Shown one piece after another: positions 1 to 10,985 of a stretch of 64,000 nt of DNA. The translations under genes and the position numbers were made by a program. How positions within the stretch are numbered: position 1 is the first letter of the stretch; each line of letters opens with the position of its first letter. Origin of the DNA: Watersipora subatra (taxonomy: Eukaryota; Bryozoa; Gymnolaemata; Cheilostomatida; Watersiporidae); contig NC_088713.1 of the NCBI RefSeq assembly GCF_963576615.1, positions 44,498,817 to 44,562,816 on the forward strand, read 5' to 3'. The notes beneath the pieces were generated by a model that saw only the letters and a list, made by a program, of their open reading frames with translations, was not told the origin of the DNA and made no database searches.

Positions 1-501
1 AAACGCATTGACAAAAACGCCCAGAGTTCAAATGGTTAATAGAAATGACATGAAACGCTTATTTTGCTAAGTATTTAAACTAAAACGCTTAAAAATGTGA
101 AATATTTCACCGTTCAAAAGACAGATATCTCTATCCTGTTAGCTGTGACTCAACTTTTTATTTATATAGCAGACAATAAACACAGGCTTTTGAAGCACCA
201 ACTTTGTACCGTCAACTGTCCGCTCTAACTCCTGCGCGACCTTCTTCAGCAAACATTCGCGAGATAAAAGCTGGAGGCAGTTTATCTAACACAGTTCTAA
301 AGTAATAAAATCTTACTAAAGATGTAACACTACTATAACTGGTAGCTAAAACAACCAAAATATTATTTGCATTTCGAATGAGATAGACTAGAAACAAATG
401 CTAGATATATTGTAGTAGTTATACTTTAACAATCATGTTTACACAAGTACACAAGTTTCTGACTTAGAGACACATTAAAATGTGCAACAGTGATATTACT
501 A
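1..501. other. AT-rich sequence, no gene seen
   Basis: Only short chance open frames occur here. No splice-bounded exon, RNA gene or repeat structure was recognised. Confidence 0.5.
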
Positions 502-509
502 AACACTAT

Positions 510-1625
510 TAGAGGTGGAACTAGACAGGTTTTTTAAGTTTGAGACGAGACTCGAGACACTGTCTTGTGAAAATTCGAGACTCGAGACAGTAAAATAATG
601 AGCATTTGGTGATGAATTCACTACACAAGTACTAGCTACTTGATATATATAAAATTGATAAAACTATTTTTAAATTGAATTTTCAACTGGTGTAAATGAT
701 TTAAATACAACGATTTAATAGTGATATGCGTGTAGTTTTTGTAAACAAAAGTGACACAAACAGCTCTAAAATCCCGAAGTTATATATTCTAAGAGTTTTG
801 AGCTTTATTGATCATAATTATTATAAACATATTGCTTTGTACGTGTATATTTTTACTATCTATTGAATAGGTCATACTTTTTAATGTAATGTGTAATCAA
901 ACCAATAGCCGTCGCTCTACAAAGAAATACTGCAACTAAAAGAACACACGATAACCCTTTCATCCTTATCGTTTCATAAATGTTAAGTTTTGTTTGTGTA
1001 TTAACTGTAGTATGTGAATAATATTTAAATTGTACTCATGAAATTATATTAATTACTGTATACATGTACATGTATATTCTTATATTGAACTAACAATAAC
1101 GTCATTGTTAGCCAAACATGGACTATGGTCGACACGGCCTTTCGTTTGTTACTCCGTGGCCGGGCAAGTTTTACCAGCGATTGATAGTATATAAAAGAGG
1201 CCCGAATTTTATGAAGGACAGTTGGTGTTTAGACACGATAAAATAAAATACAGACATTTTATCCGCCAGTCTTATTTATCAAATTGGATTATCTGAAAGA
1301 TAATTAAATACTTGTTTAAGGTGTCTTGTTTTAAGGACACCGATCCGAACTACAATATATTAACAAGACCATTGTTCGGACTACATGATTAGACTCGGTA
1401 GTAACAGGTAGTAACGGATCGGGTATAACTTTAAAGACGGTTGCCCACAATCCTTTACAATATATGGAGTTGTCGCTACCGCAATAAGCCATGTTTTAAC
1501 AACCATGCACAGGCGCTTTAGTACTATTTTCTGTCTCGAGTTTGGCAATAGTTAAGTCAAGATGAGACCGATACGAGACGAGACAGGTCGATACTCAAAA
1601 CGTCTTGTGTCTCGTTCCACCTCTA
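510..1625. mobile_element. hAT-like non-autonomous DNA transposon (1116 bp)
   Basis: The ends are a 12-bp perfect terminal inverted repeat, TAGAGGTGGAAC at 510-521 and its complement at 1614-1625. The element is flanked by a perfect 8-bp direct repeat, AACACTAT at 502-509 and 1626-1633. An 8-bp target duplication with short TIRs is the signature of the hAT superfamily. Subterminal GAGACGAGAC/CTCGAGAC motifs recur at both ends (about 541-590 and 1530-1615), as expected of transposase binding sites. No transposase frame is present, so the element would need a partner elsewhere. The interior holds a TATA-like site and AATAAA, listed separately. Confidence 0.85.
1190..1247 (+). promoter_or_regulatory. 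TATA-like box and nearby AATAAA inside the hAT element
   Basis: TATAAAAGAGG at 1190-1200 is followed by AATAAA at 1242-1247, and the surrounding 1110-1450 block is richer in GC than its flanks. A TATA box followed within about 50 bp by a polyadenylation signal is the layout of a retrotransposon LTR. I looked for TG..CA ends with a 5-bp target duplication and found none that match, so a nested solo LTR is only an inference. Confidence 0.3.
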
Positions 1626-1813
1626 AACACTATACTATATCTAGTAATAAATCTATAGATATAGTTTTGCTACGAAAAAACTTTATATTATATCTAGTAC
1701 TACATCTATGTATCTTTCTGCTTCGAATTTTGAAAGTAGTAGGTTTTATGTTTTAGTAACAACCGACTTAACACCAGTGTTTAAATCAGTTTAAAAGTGG
1801 ATGAGAGTACTGA

Positions 1814-2209
1814 TTGCCATGTCATGGTTTTGCGTTAAATCCTGAATACACAGTTTGCAAATTCTACGCTTACATTTATTATAGAGAAGTTTTAAAAAGA
1901 CGATTTGTACTTTACAGTTTAGATGGTTCGCATCATCAACATGATATATTCATCAATCTAGAAGCTGTCATTACGATAGTACAAGCAAAAACAAGCTGTC
2001 ACAGCTCTGGAGTTTATTGTGAAATCAGTTTAATGGAGTATGAGACAAGCCCTGTTTCCAGGAAGTTCGCTTTTCATTATCTCTACAATACTTGTCAGGG
2101 TTCATCAGAAGAAAATGCTACAAACATTCTGGGCAGTGCCACTCCGCTTTGTTATGAAGTATGGTTTGTTTATATCATGCTTATTCATTTAACACTATGT
2201 TCAATGTAA
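1814..2209 (+). CDS. Unrecognised 131-residue open frame
   Basis: This is one of the longest open frames in the left part of the window and is long for such AT-rich DNA. The predicted protein has several cysteines in its middle (Cys near 62, 69, 94 and 108) and a hydrophobic last 15 residues. I recognise no family. It could be an exon of an unassembled gene, since a splice acceptor-like AG lies within it, or a chance frame. No promoter or polyadenylation signal is obvious. Confidence 0.25.
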   Translation: MPCHGFALNPEYTVCKFYAYIYYREVLKRRFVLYSLDGSHHQHDIFINLEAVITIVQAKTSCHSSGVYCEISLMEYETSPVSRKFAFHYLYNTCQGSSEENATNILGSATPLCYEVWFVYIMLIHLTLCSM

Positions 2210-4640
2210 CAGCTAAATCAGATTTAACCTAATCAATTTAGAAAACTTCATTATTCCATTAAAATCAAATAGAAATTTTGCCTTCAAACTGTTTTTAAAA
2301 GGCAATATTTGGAGAAACAAGATTTTAGAATTGCTGACAGGAATAAAGATAAAAATTTTATTTGATAAGATTTTCAACTCATTCATACAATAAGTTCTTC
2401 TCTGAAGTTAAAAACAATTTACATTCTAAGTGATATGGAAAGTAAGTAAATAAGTGAGTATATACTAGTAAGTACATAAAGCCCCTCATGAAGACTTTAT
2501 ATACTTACTGGGTTTCCATGCTTAAAATTGATTCAGAGTTTCTTCTACTCCAAAGTTTGTGCAAAGACATCTGCTGTGAGACTAGTTTATTTGACATTAC
2601 ATAAATGCTCAGATTCAAACTGATACCACCCTGTTAAGCTCTTATCAGCAGGGTAAAAAATTTAGTGATTTTCATCACAACATCATGCGGGTATATCCTA
2701 ACTACTACTACCAAAGATTTTCTGCTCAAACAACAATAGCGATATAATTATAATTTTTATTTTATCACCTTATATGTCAAATAACTGAACCTTTTGATTG
2801 TACAGATTCCCGCTGAACTGGTGCCAACATCTTTCTAGTCTTAACTCTTCTAGCGTAGAAAAAGTTTATTTTTTCTAAAAGCGATTGACATTTTTGCGAC
2901 ATTTGCAGTAATAACTTCATAGCAAGTAGTAAACTATGTCGCAATTTTTAGAGGATTGCTATAAAGACACAAAAATATAAACCAACTGTAAAAAATTTCA
3001 ATATGAATCAAACCTGAGGTAGTGCAACGAGTGTAGAAAACATGGATCAAAAAGCGTCTGTTACCCGAAATCAATATTACTTTAAAAGTTTTTGTTTTAA
3101 AGAGTACATCAAAAAAACAGGAAAAAATCGATGAAGTGGAAACTTTGAATCAGTGGAAATGTAAGGTGCATGTTCATCGGTAGCAGACAACTCCGAATCC
3201 ATTTAAAGCATGGGGACCCAGTAATTAAGGGTTGGGTGTTTTTCATTGAAGGCCCTCCATTCTAGTGTTGGCAATAAGGTTTCTATTTTTTACCACTAAC
3301 AAATGCTAAAAACCCCAAGTTGGTGCACCATGTGTGTGGTTGTCTATTGGTAATGCGTGTGAGATTTGATTACCAGACTATAATAGGTCACTTAAATTAT
3401 TATTGACTGAAACTAACAGCAAGTACATGTAGAACACAGGTACAATTTTTATCTTGGCAACTTAGTACATTGCTGAAATTTTAAAATTTTTTCGAATTTC
3501 AATATGTCGTACTATAGCATTTTAAACATTTAAAAATCATAATGTCTATAATCAACTTATGCATTCATGATCTATTGACAATTTTGTGACGCCTCATCAG
3601 GATGCAAATCCATGTGACTAGACCACATGACAGACATACAAGACATTGAAAGACTTGGTAGTAAAGTGTGACACTTGATGTTGGCTGACCAGCAGAAAAA
3701 TGATATACTTGTTTGCGGCTTTTAATATTTCGCCTTTCATCTCTGTTAAATAGTTTATTTTTCTCAGATGTACTGCAATAATATATAAGACACCACAACC
3801 TGTTCTTTCAGCTTTTTCTTTCAGGTCCAAGGCTAGTGATCGGCATCTTCTACCTTTTTTTCAATTCGAGTGGCAACTTCCTCCAAAGCTTACATGTTCT
3901 TAAACTTGAAATAACGTATTATGGTAATTACCCCAGTAGTGTATTATACCAGGCAGCATACATAGCTGTCATAGTATATTGTTTTTAAACGGATCCAAGT
4001 AAAATATTTTTTAATTGATTTATATAAATTAACAGGTTGTTAAATTAAAAGAAGTTAAATCAACTAAAACTGCATTAATAAAAATATGCTGTGGGCAATA
4101 AATTTATCTATATTAATTGAATTGATATTAAAATTTCTTTTTTTGTAAATTTTGCCAACTACAAAATTATTAACTATTTTTGTCACCCGCTAACTGCTCG
4201 TTAACTAACATTTGAAACACTATCAAAAAATATTTTATAAATATAAACAATAAGTATTCTAATAACATTTTTAATTAAGCTAAGAAGCTTATATTTTAAT
4301 GTAGGGTTGAAAAATTTTTATTAATTAGTAATAGCTTAATTATTAGTATTAACTATTTATTAAAGCTATTGCTATTTATAAACACCACATAGGCTACTAA
4401 TGATATTTTACCATATTTATTTCAATAATTGTTTTTATATAATAAATCTAAATGATAAATCATTATCAAATAAACAATAGATTAAATTGTAACACATGTT
4501 TTAAAATAAATATGAATCATTTTTTGGTGTTTAAAAAAAATGATGTTATGTTCAAATACATATACTGTATATTTAAAAAAATATCAATATTCTTTTTTAA
4601 AAATTTAAAATTATAAAACAATTTAGAAATAAAGCCTGTA
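2210..4640. other. Intergenic AT-rich sequence with a short dispersed-repeat piece
   Basis: No exon could be supported. About 2878-2960 resembles part of the dispersed repeat at 5070-5350 (shared GACATTTTTGC followed by a GCAGTAATAAC-like run). The part from 4000 to 4640 is extremely AT-rich. Confidence 0.4.
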
Positions 4641-4679
4641 ATTGAACATCATGCCACTTTATTTTTTTCTATAGTTGCG

Positions 4680-6085
4680 GTCAATTATAGGCAGCATTCA
4701 AATGGAGAATGGCGGTGGTATTTTTCAAATGGCTTGTCACAATTTTAGGATGAAAAATTTAGCCCTTCTAAAAACGAAGCGAATGCTGTCTGTATTTTGC
4801 CCTCGTTTTTTGGTGAAACGATATTAGACCTTACGGGTGCAATCAATTTGCTCACTCAGCCTTGCTTGCCTCCAACTTGTCAAAAGTCTCATCATGGATA
4901 ACATTGAGAAACCGAGAAATATTTCTACCATCTGATATCTATTGCTTGCATTTAACCTGTAATGATCTTGTAACCTGTGTATGGCTTTGCAAGTTTTTTG
5001 AGCTTTCATACTACATTTTTTTCTAATTTTGAAAAAAATTATTATTTTTTATTCGCTAATGTTTCAAAAAAGCTTATTGCACTCATTGACATTTTTGCTA
5101 CAGATTGCAGCAAAAACTAGCTTTTAATGTTGTGCAGATGAGTTACGAAGGTCAATCAGTTGTAATATGACATTACCGCAATGATGCTATCAAAGAATAT
5201 GCTAGAAATATGCCAATTGATAAGTTATGCAATGCTAATCCATCAAATGCTACAAATATATGTTCATGAACAAGTGACATAATAGAACCATACTTGTATT
5301 ACATGCAGAAACAAAACTTAACATTTCTAAAACCAAATATTTGCATCACTTGGTTGGATAGCTCTGTACTGATGGTTGCATTCGATGACACAAACATCTT
5401 ATCGTTGTCCAATATACTTTACAATGTTATCCGACCTCAACTCTTCTTCTGAAATGCAAAACTAGTCAAAATTAGAGTCCAATTGTTTTTTTGGCAAGGC
5501 AAAACTTTTAAGCGTTGCATTCAGCACAACTGCAACGCTCGCTAAACGCAACATTTGGTTACAAACTTGCAAGTCGTTTGTTATATATGTACTGTATATG
5601 TACAAAGTATTAGAACCACATTTAACAAGGTAATATTATTAGTCTGAGACAGTTACATTTTATTAAATTTCTTTGGGTGTTGATTTCAAAGTTCATATTT
5701 CATCATAAATTTAAACCATTTTTAACGGGTTTTTTGAACTACGAAGACCGCATCAAAAAAGGAGCTACTATTAGCCTAAGACAGTTATTAATTAGTTTTA
5801 TGGTGTTGCTTTCAAAGTTTTAATGAAATAAAGCAAAAAGCTTTAGAGATGGACATTGGGAAAATTGATTGTTATTAATGCAAATTACTTCTTATTAATA
5901 AGTTTTGTGGACACCTTCCTACTGATCACTTGATGTTACGAATTCGCAACGATTGAAAATAGTCAAAGTGGTTGGCGAATGAAGGTGGCATTACAATAGA
6001 GGGTGGCAATTTATTTTTCAGCCCTTCTCTCATAGTGGTGGTCAAATATATGTGGCGTTTAAATAGAGGTGGCATTAAATTAGAG
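4680..6085. repeat. Probable old mobile element with GTGGCA-type end repeats
   Basis: Two blocks, about 4680-4790 and 5965-6085, share short motifs in the same orientation. These are AGGTGGCATT-like units spaced by AAAT(A/G)GAG, and a TTTAGCCCTTCT/TTCAGCCCTTCT core. The region between includes the dispersed repeat at 5070-5350. The paired flanking motifs suggest the two ends of one decayed element, but no clean terminal repeat or target duplication was found and the class is unknown. Confidence 0.35.
5070..5350 (+). repeat. Dispersed repeat, copy 1 (second copy at 52455-52745)
   Basis: Several blocks match the segment at 52455-52745 in the same order and strand. These include TTGCACTCATTGA, GCAAAAACT, AATGATGCTAT followed by TATGCTA, CAAATGCT(A/G)CAAATAT, and TACATGCA(G/A)AAAC. 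Spacing is nearly the same in both. A weaker third piece lies at about 2878-2960. No coding capacity was recognised. Confidence 0.6.
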
Positions 6086-6489
6086 TTTTTAAATAAAATT
6101 ACTGTTTTTATGTTTGCTTTGCTCTATCGTTATTTGCCAAAAATAAAATAATATACAATATTATCTCTAAAGCACGTTAAAACATTTTATTAGCATCAGG
6201 CAAGCACATAGTATACAGTTTACTATATAAACAAATTATTTTACTTAAAGTTCACTACTAGTATTGGCATTTGTTCACATCATAAATTCGTTATAGAAAG
6301 ATTCACGCAACAGTTGGGGATACAGTGAAACATGGATAACTCAAACTTCACGGGACCGAGTGAAAGTGTTTGAGTTATCAGAGCGTTGAAGTTATCAGAG
6401 CACAGTCACAAGTAAATGTATTTATCAGTAGATACATATACAAACTACATATATATATAAAACTAAAGTATAGGTTGTTTGTTGTAAGT

Positions 6490-6842
6490 TAAAGGGCATC
6501 TGATGTAGAGTTTTAAAGTATTTATCAGAAAGTATAGATATTTTTATACACTTGAGATTTGTGTGTTGTTTTAGGTGATGTGACTGCCAGAACTTTTAGA
6601 TTAAAATTGGCAAAACCTAATCGCGGTTAAAACGCTCAGAAGACATTTTTTCTTATGAGTGTTTTACTCGAGATCAATTTTGCCAATTTTAATCTTAAAA
6701 GGTCTTGTCAGTCACATCACCTAAAACTGCAAACAAATCTCAGCCCAATAGAAAAATATCTATTCTTTCTCATAATTTTTAAAACTGGACATAAGTAAAC
6801 ATTTATGACCAATGCAAAAAAGCATGCTTTACATCCGATCAG
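6490..6842. mobile_element. Foldback/MITE-like inverted repeat nested in the Tigger element
   Basis: The left arm, about 6497-6620, matches the complement of the right arm, about 6665-6840. The closest part is TTTTAGGTGATGTGACTG at about 6572-6589 against its complement at about 6707-6724, followed on both sides by ATTAAAATTGGCAAAA. Arms exceed 100 bp and the loop is short. This is the structure of a MITE with long terminal inverted repeats. Its exact ends and target duplication were not resolved. Confidence 0.65.
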
Positions 6843-6929
6843 TTGTTTCATTTAAAAAACTTGTCGAGTGTAGTCTGTGACAATGTATTTTTTTGACAAA
6901 GATCAACAGTGTGACTTATTGTAGAAATA

Positions 6930-7298
6930 GATTTTAAACAGTTATTATAGTCCTTAAAAACTTGTTAGTCTTTTCTAACAAAATTGACTCATCGATAGGT
7001 ACGCCTTCACTACGCACTTGTCTAAACTAAGTCAATAATACACCATCCAAATCATCGTGCGACGTTGAACGATCTCTTAGCCTTGATGAATTTTGGTCAC
7101 ATAACGATCTTATTCTTTCTTTTTGTTTAATCCATGTTGACACTGTACTTTTTGGAAGATTTTCTCTTTTTGATAATGCTGATAGCTTTTGTCCTGTTTC
7201 GATTTTTTGAGTACTTTATGATTGTCAGAAGGTTTCCACGCTTTTCTTTGCTTGCGCGATGCCATCGTAAAGCGGATGTCTGTTGTAGCGGAAGCCAA
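6930..7298 (-). pseudogene. Tigger transposase remnant (two CENP-B-type HTH segments)
   Basis: Reading from 7298 downward, the frame has a basic start (MASRKQRKAW) and a helix-turn-helix of the CENP-B N-terminal/psq type. After a frame change near 7110 it continues with IRSLCDQ and then a second DNA-binding segment (DLDGVLLT-stop-FRQVRSEGVPI) typical of the CENP-B-type HTH of pogo/Tigger transposases. A TAG at 7027-7029 replaces the Trp usually found before Phe-Arg-Gln. No DDE catalytic domain remains. With one frameshift and one nonsense codon it cannot encode a working protein. Confidence 0.7.
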
Positions 7299-7772
7299 GC
7301 CACGAGCCTATTTGTGAAATTTTATCTTTATGTATCCGCATATAATCACTGTTACAATATGTATTTGCATGCTGTGTCCATCTTTATTAAATTTTTATTG
7401 CTAATACTTTCTAACGTTTATAGCTTGGCCGTAAATAAGCGAACGTCTTAGCGACCCTATCAATCATTATACGAATTCTTTTTCGGTTCCATTATACGGT
7501 ACGGGGGAAATTATATGTACACTACGCGTATATAAAGCGCTTTCGTTAAGAAAACAGAGTAGTCGCAGCTCCGCGACTAGTGGAAACTCCTTCGAAATAA
7601 ATTGAACGGAAACCACGTTTGTGAATTCGGCAAAAAAACTGTTCGAGTTCACGGTGCCGAGGTCGAGTTATATAAAGCCATTTATCATTGCGTGGGAACG
7701 GACCAAGCAAATCCATTCGAGTTAACCATGTGTTCGATATATCCGAGGGCGAGTTATCCATGTTTCACTGTA

Positions 7773-9430
7773 TTTACAATTGTCACACTTTTTACATGTC
7801 TTTATCAGTATCACCACACTTACATAAGAGTACAGCCAGTGCATGTCATTGAAATCCATAAAGAACAGCTTGCAATAATCTTGTCAGAAATTTTCTGCAT
7901 GTTCTATTTTGAAAATGCAGTATACAACGCTTTCTAATTGGTTAAAGAATTTGACCTGGATAACCTTGAATCAGCACTGCAGGCATGCTAATCGTAGTAT
8001 TAAGTTTGCCACATTCGCAATTTTATTTTTTTGCAGTATTTCAAAACCAATAACTATTTAAAAGCTAGCTGGAAATGTTAAACTTGCTATTTTACATGGC
8101 GTTTGTTTGAATAGAATATTGACACGATTGTAATCTTTTTTACCACTTGAACTATTATTGTGACGGAAAATTCCAATGGCTAGCGAGACATTGTATTTAA
8201 TGCGCTAGTAACTGCAACAATGGTCTTTTGAGAATAACATGCTTGTGAAATATATTTGAACTGCAACACAAGTATTTATTTTTATCTTTGATGCAGAGAA
8301 CAACAGTAAAAACCGAATTATACTTTCAAACAAATGACTATAGTTGCCTAACCAACCAATAAAACATTTAAACAAACTTCAATTTTATGTTAACTTTTAT
8401 TAATTTTGACAGTTTGCAAAATAATAATTGTAAAAACTGTGAACATTATTTTTTATGTACAACCACATGTCAGTTTTATCTTTAATAGACTTCGAAATCT
8501 TCTGAATTTCCTGAGGAAATATTTCCAACATATGAATAGAACATCCAAGGTGTAAACATAGGATCAGTTGTAAAAATGTCTTATTGTTATAAACATTGGT
8601 TGCTAGATTAGGCTGTACAGCAAGAAAGAATGTCAAATAAAAATGAATGTAGTTTGATAGACAGGTTTACAAGCTGTTGAAATCAGAGTTTACGTATTAT
8701 TATTAGTTTTATTTGTATATTTAATACTTCTTTTTTCAACCTGCATGTTTATACCTACGGTCTTGCATGGAAAGTTATTTGTTACCTAAATTCCTGTTGC
8801 CCTTATTTCTACATTATTTTTGTTGCTTTCTTATTCTTTAATAGTCTTATAAGTTATTTATCACACTCTTTTCATTTACTTAAATTTTTCTTCACATTAT
8901 ATAATTATGTTTCTGACTAACCAAACATTTCTTTTTGCACACTTTAGGTTGCTTGGAAAAACCAAAGACTCTGCAGAAAATGTTTAAACACTCAATGTAA
9001 TGATGGTTATGAGACCTTGCTCCCACCTCCACTAACTTCACACACATGCAGATATGATGACTTAAACAGTATGTTCTGGTTGTCATAATAAACTTACTTG
9101 CAGAAGAAATTTAAACTAATTAATTAAAAAACTTTTGGACAGATTCTAACGGATGTTAACACATTTTTGTATTTTGAAATAAAAAGGTAATGTTTTCTGG
9201 GGTTACAACTTGAGTAACACAAATCACGCTAGACAAAGAACTAATTTTTTTGTATGAAATAATCAAAGGTAATGAATAATATTTAAGATCCCAATACCTT
9301 ATTTTTTGACTTCAATATCTGATTGCTGTAGACTCGAAAAGTAAATTTTCGATGTTTAAGGAAATGTCTACTTGTCTGAGTTTAATAATCTATTCACTAG
9401 AAGTTTTCACTGTTTGCAAGACACGGCAGC
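7773..9430. other. Intergenic sequence, nothing recognised
   Basis: Short open frames on both strands lack splice borders and sensible protein composition. No repeat structure was seen. Confidence 0.45.
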
Positions 9431-9434
9431 AACT

Positions 9435-9625
9435 GAGCAGTAGCAGTGAACACTTGTACAGCGGCAGCAGTGTGTTATACAGTTGGATAGGGGCAGCAGT
9501 GTACTATACACCTAGAAAGATGCAGCAGTGTGCTAGAAACTTGGACAGGAGCAGCAGAGTGTTATACACTTGAACAAGGGCAGCAGTGTGTTATACACTT
9601 GGTCAGTGGCAGAAGAGAACTATGC
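9435..9625 (+). repeat. Minisatellite, 29-bp unit, about 6.5 copies
   Basis: GCAGCAG followed by TGTGTTATACACTTG-like sequence recurs at 9464, 9493, 9522, 9551, 9580 and, degenerate, at 9609, giving an exact 29-bp period. An open frame across it simply reads the repeat and is not taken as coding. Confidence 0.85.
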
Positions 9626-10835
9626 AACAGAGATATTTGATTGAACTGTTAGTCAGGTGAAAAATATGGATAGAGACAAAAAACTGATAACAATTTACCA
9701 TGTGCTTCCCTCAATTAGCAGTTGTACACACACTGTCCATCAGCAGATACATTTATATAAGAGGTAGAAACATGTATCTAAATGAAAGTGTAAAGATTGA
9801 TAAAGTTATCAATGAACAGATAAATAGTAACTTGATTTCAGGTTCAGTTTTGACGATTTTGTTAATTGAAGGACCGCTAGAGGTCAGAGAAAAGAAGTAA
9901 AACAGAAAGGACTCAGGAATATAGAAAAACTGGGAAAATAAAAAAAAACCATTGTCTGCTTGTATAATGAGTTAGAAAATATGGCTACAAAAAGTACATT
10001 CCTAATAAAAGTTACAAGGCGATCATCATTAAGGAAACTGGTAGCAGAACTTGTAGAATAGGTGGTGAACAAGATGAGACAGGGATGCGCTAGCTCAGCG
10101 AATTTAAAAAAGTTGGCAAACGGATAATATAAGAATTAACGTGACTATATCACTTCAGTTTTTTACTGGGAATGGTGCGATACACATCGATTCCAGAAAA
10201 AATAAGCTGGTTTGACAGTCAAGCTGAATCAGTGCTAGTAAACGAAAGTGTGTAGATTTTGTGGGAATTAAATATAACCTTCAAATAAAATTAAAGCTGA
10301 AATAAATTAAACCTTAATAAAATAAATATAATATGTTTATAGAGGATAAGAATTTAAGTATTATGTTAGTGGGTAGGCTAAGATCAGAAACACTGATTGT
10401 TGAGAATGTTGTTTCTGATGATCTCTAAATCAAAGATGAAGATTTAGACAAGATGGAGAAACACTTTTTCATTGCATTGGAAGTAGCTTGGAGGTAAAAG
10501 ACAACAGCAAAAGTTATCCAAATCCCAAGTTGTATCAGTCAGGGCCAAACATCGGGTTTTTAGTTAAAAGGCAATACTAAGAATTAATATGAAAAAAATT
10601 TTAATTGGTACAACCGATAGCGCTGTTAGGATTGGCTAGCATCCTCAGGAAGGTCCTGTTCATATCATCATGGTGAAACTATGTTAATGACAAACATAAT
10701 ATTAACTTAAGCTGTGATAACACCAATAATAATATTAAAGCTGGTAATTTTAGAGTTTTTAGAGACTTCACCATGACAACCGAGAGTTATTGCTCTTACA
10801 ATGTTTTCATGGTCACTTAATGCTATGTGTTTTAG
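9626..10835. other. Upstream flank of the lectin receptor gene; first exon not found
   Basis: The signal-peptide exon expected for the downstream receptor should lie here or further left. I saw no exon with a hydrophobic start that ends in phase 1 at a convincing GT donor. Confidence 0.4.
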
Positions 10836-10985
10836 ATCTGAGCAGCCCCCTGCACACTGCGCTAGTCCTTGTTAATGACACACCAGTTGTTGTGATTACT
10901 ACCAGAGGAAATGAGCTTGACTATGAGTCTGTTGAAATAACACTGAGAAATCTTGAGTATCAAAAAGTCATAAACATTTCATGCC
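10836..10985 (+). CDS. Candidate receptor exon: beta-rich, unrecognised domain
   Basis: The exon is bounded by TTTTAG and GTAAGT and is phase 1 at both ends. It encodes about 50 residues rich in Val, Ile and Thr, ending in an INISC motif. Its end ([10 protein letters not shown]) resembles the YYKELIITC of the later FN3-like exon at 22820. It may therefore be the first half of an FN3-like module placed ahead of the lectin domain. Linkage to the downstream exons rests on strand, phase and proximity only. Confidence 0.55.

Larger units (their letters stand above)
6323..7770 (-). mobile_element. Tigger/pogo-type (Tc1-mariner) DNA transposon, decayed
   Basis: A 20-bp perfect inverted repeat, CAGTGAAACATGGATAACTC, lies at 6323-6342 with its complement at 7751-7770. 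Both ends are flanked by TA (6321-6322 and 7771-7772), the target duplication of Tc1/mariner elements. Inner copies of GAGTTATC-type motifs follow both ends. On the minus strand the interior keeps the start of a Tigger transposase (separate entry). The element is far shorter than a full Tigger, so most of the transposase is lost, and a foldback sequence has inserted at about 6490-6842. Confidence 0.85.

Noticed and set aside
1105-1480. Solo LTR inside the hAT element
   Set aside because: No pair of TG..CA ends with a matching 5-bp duplication was found; kept only as a promoter-like note.
9352-9573. 73-codon frame with Ser-rich repeats
   Set aside because: It reads the 29-bp minisatellite, whose period is not a multiple of three.
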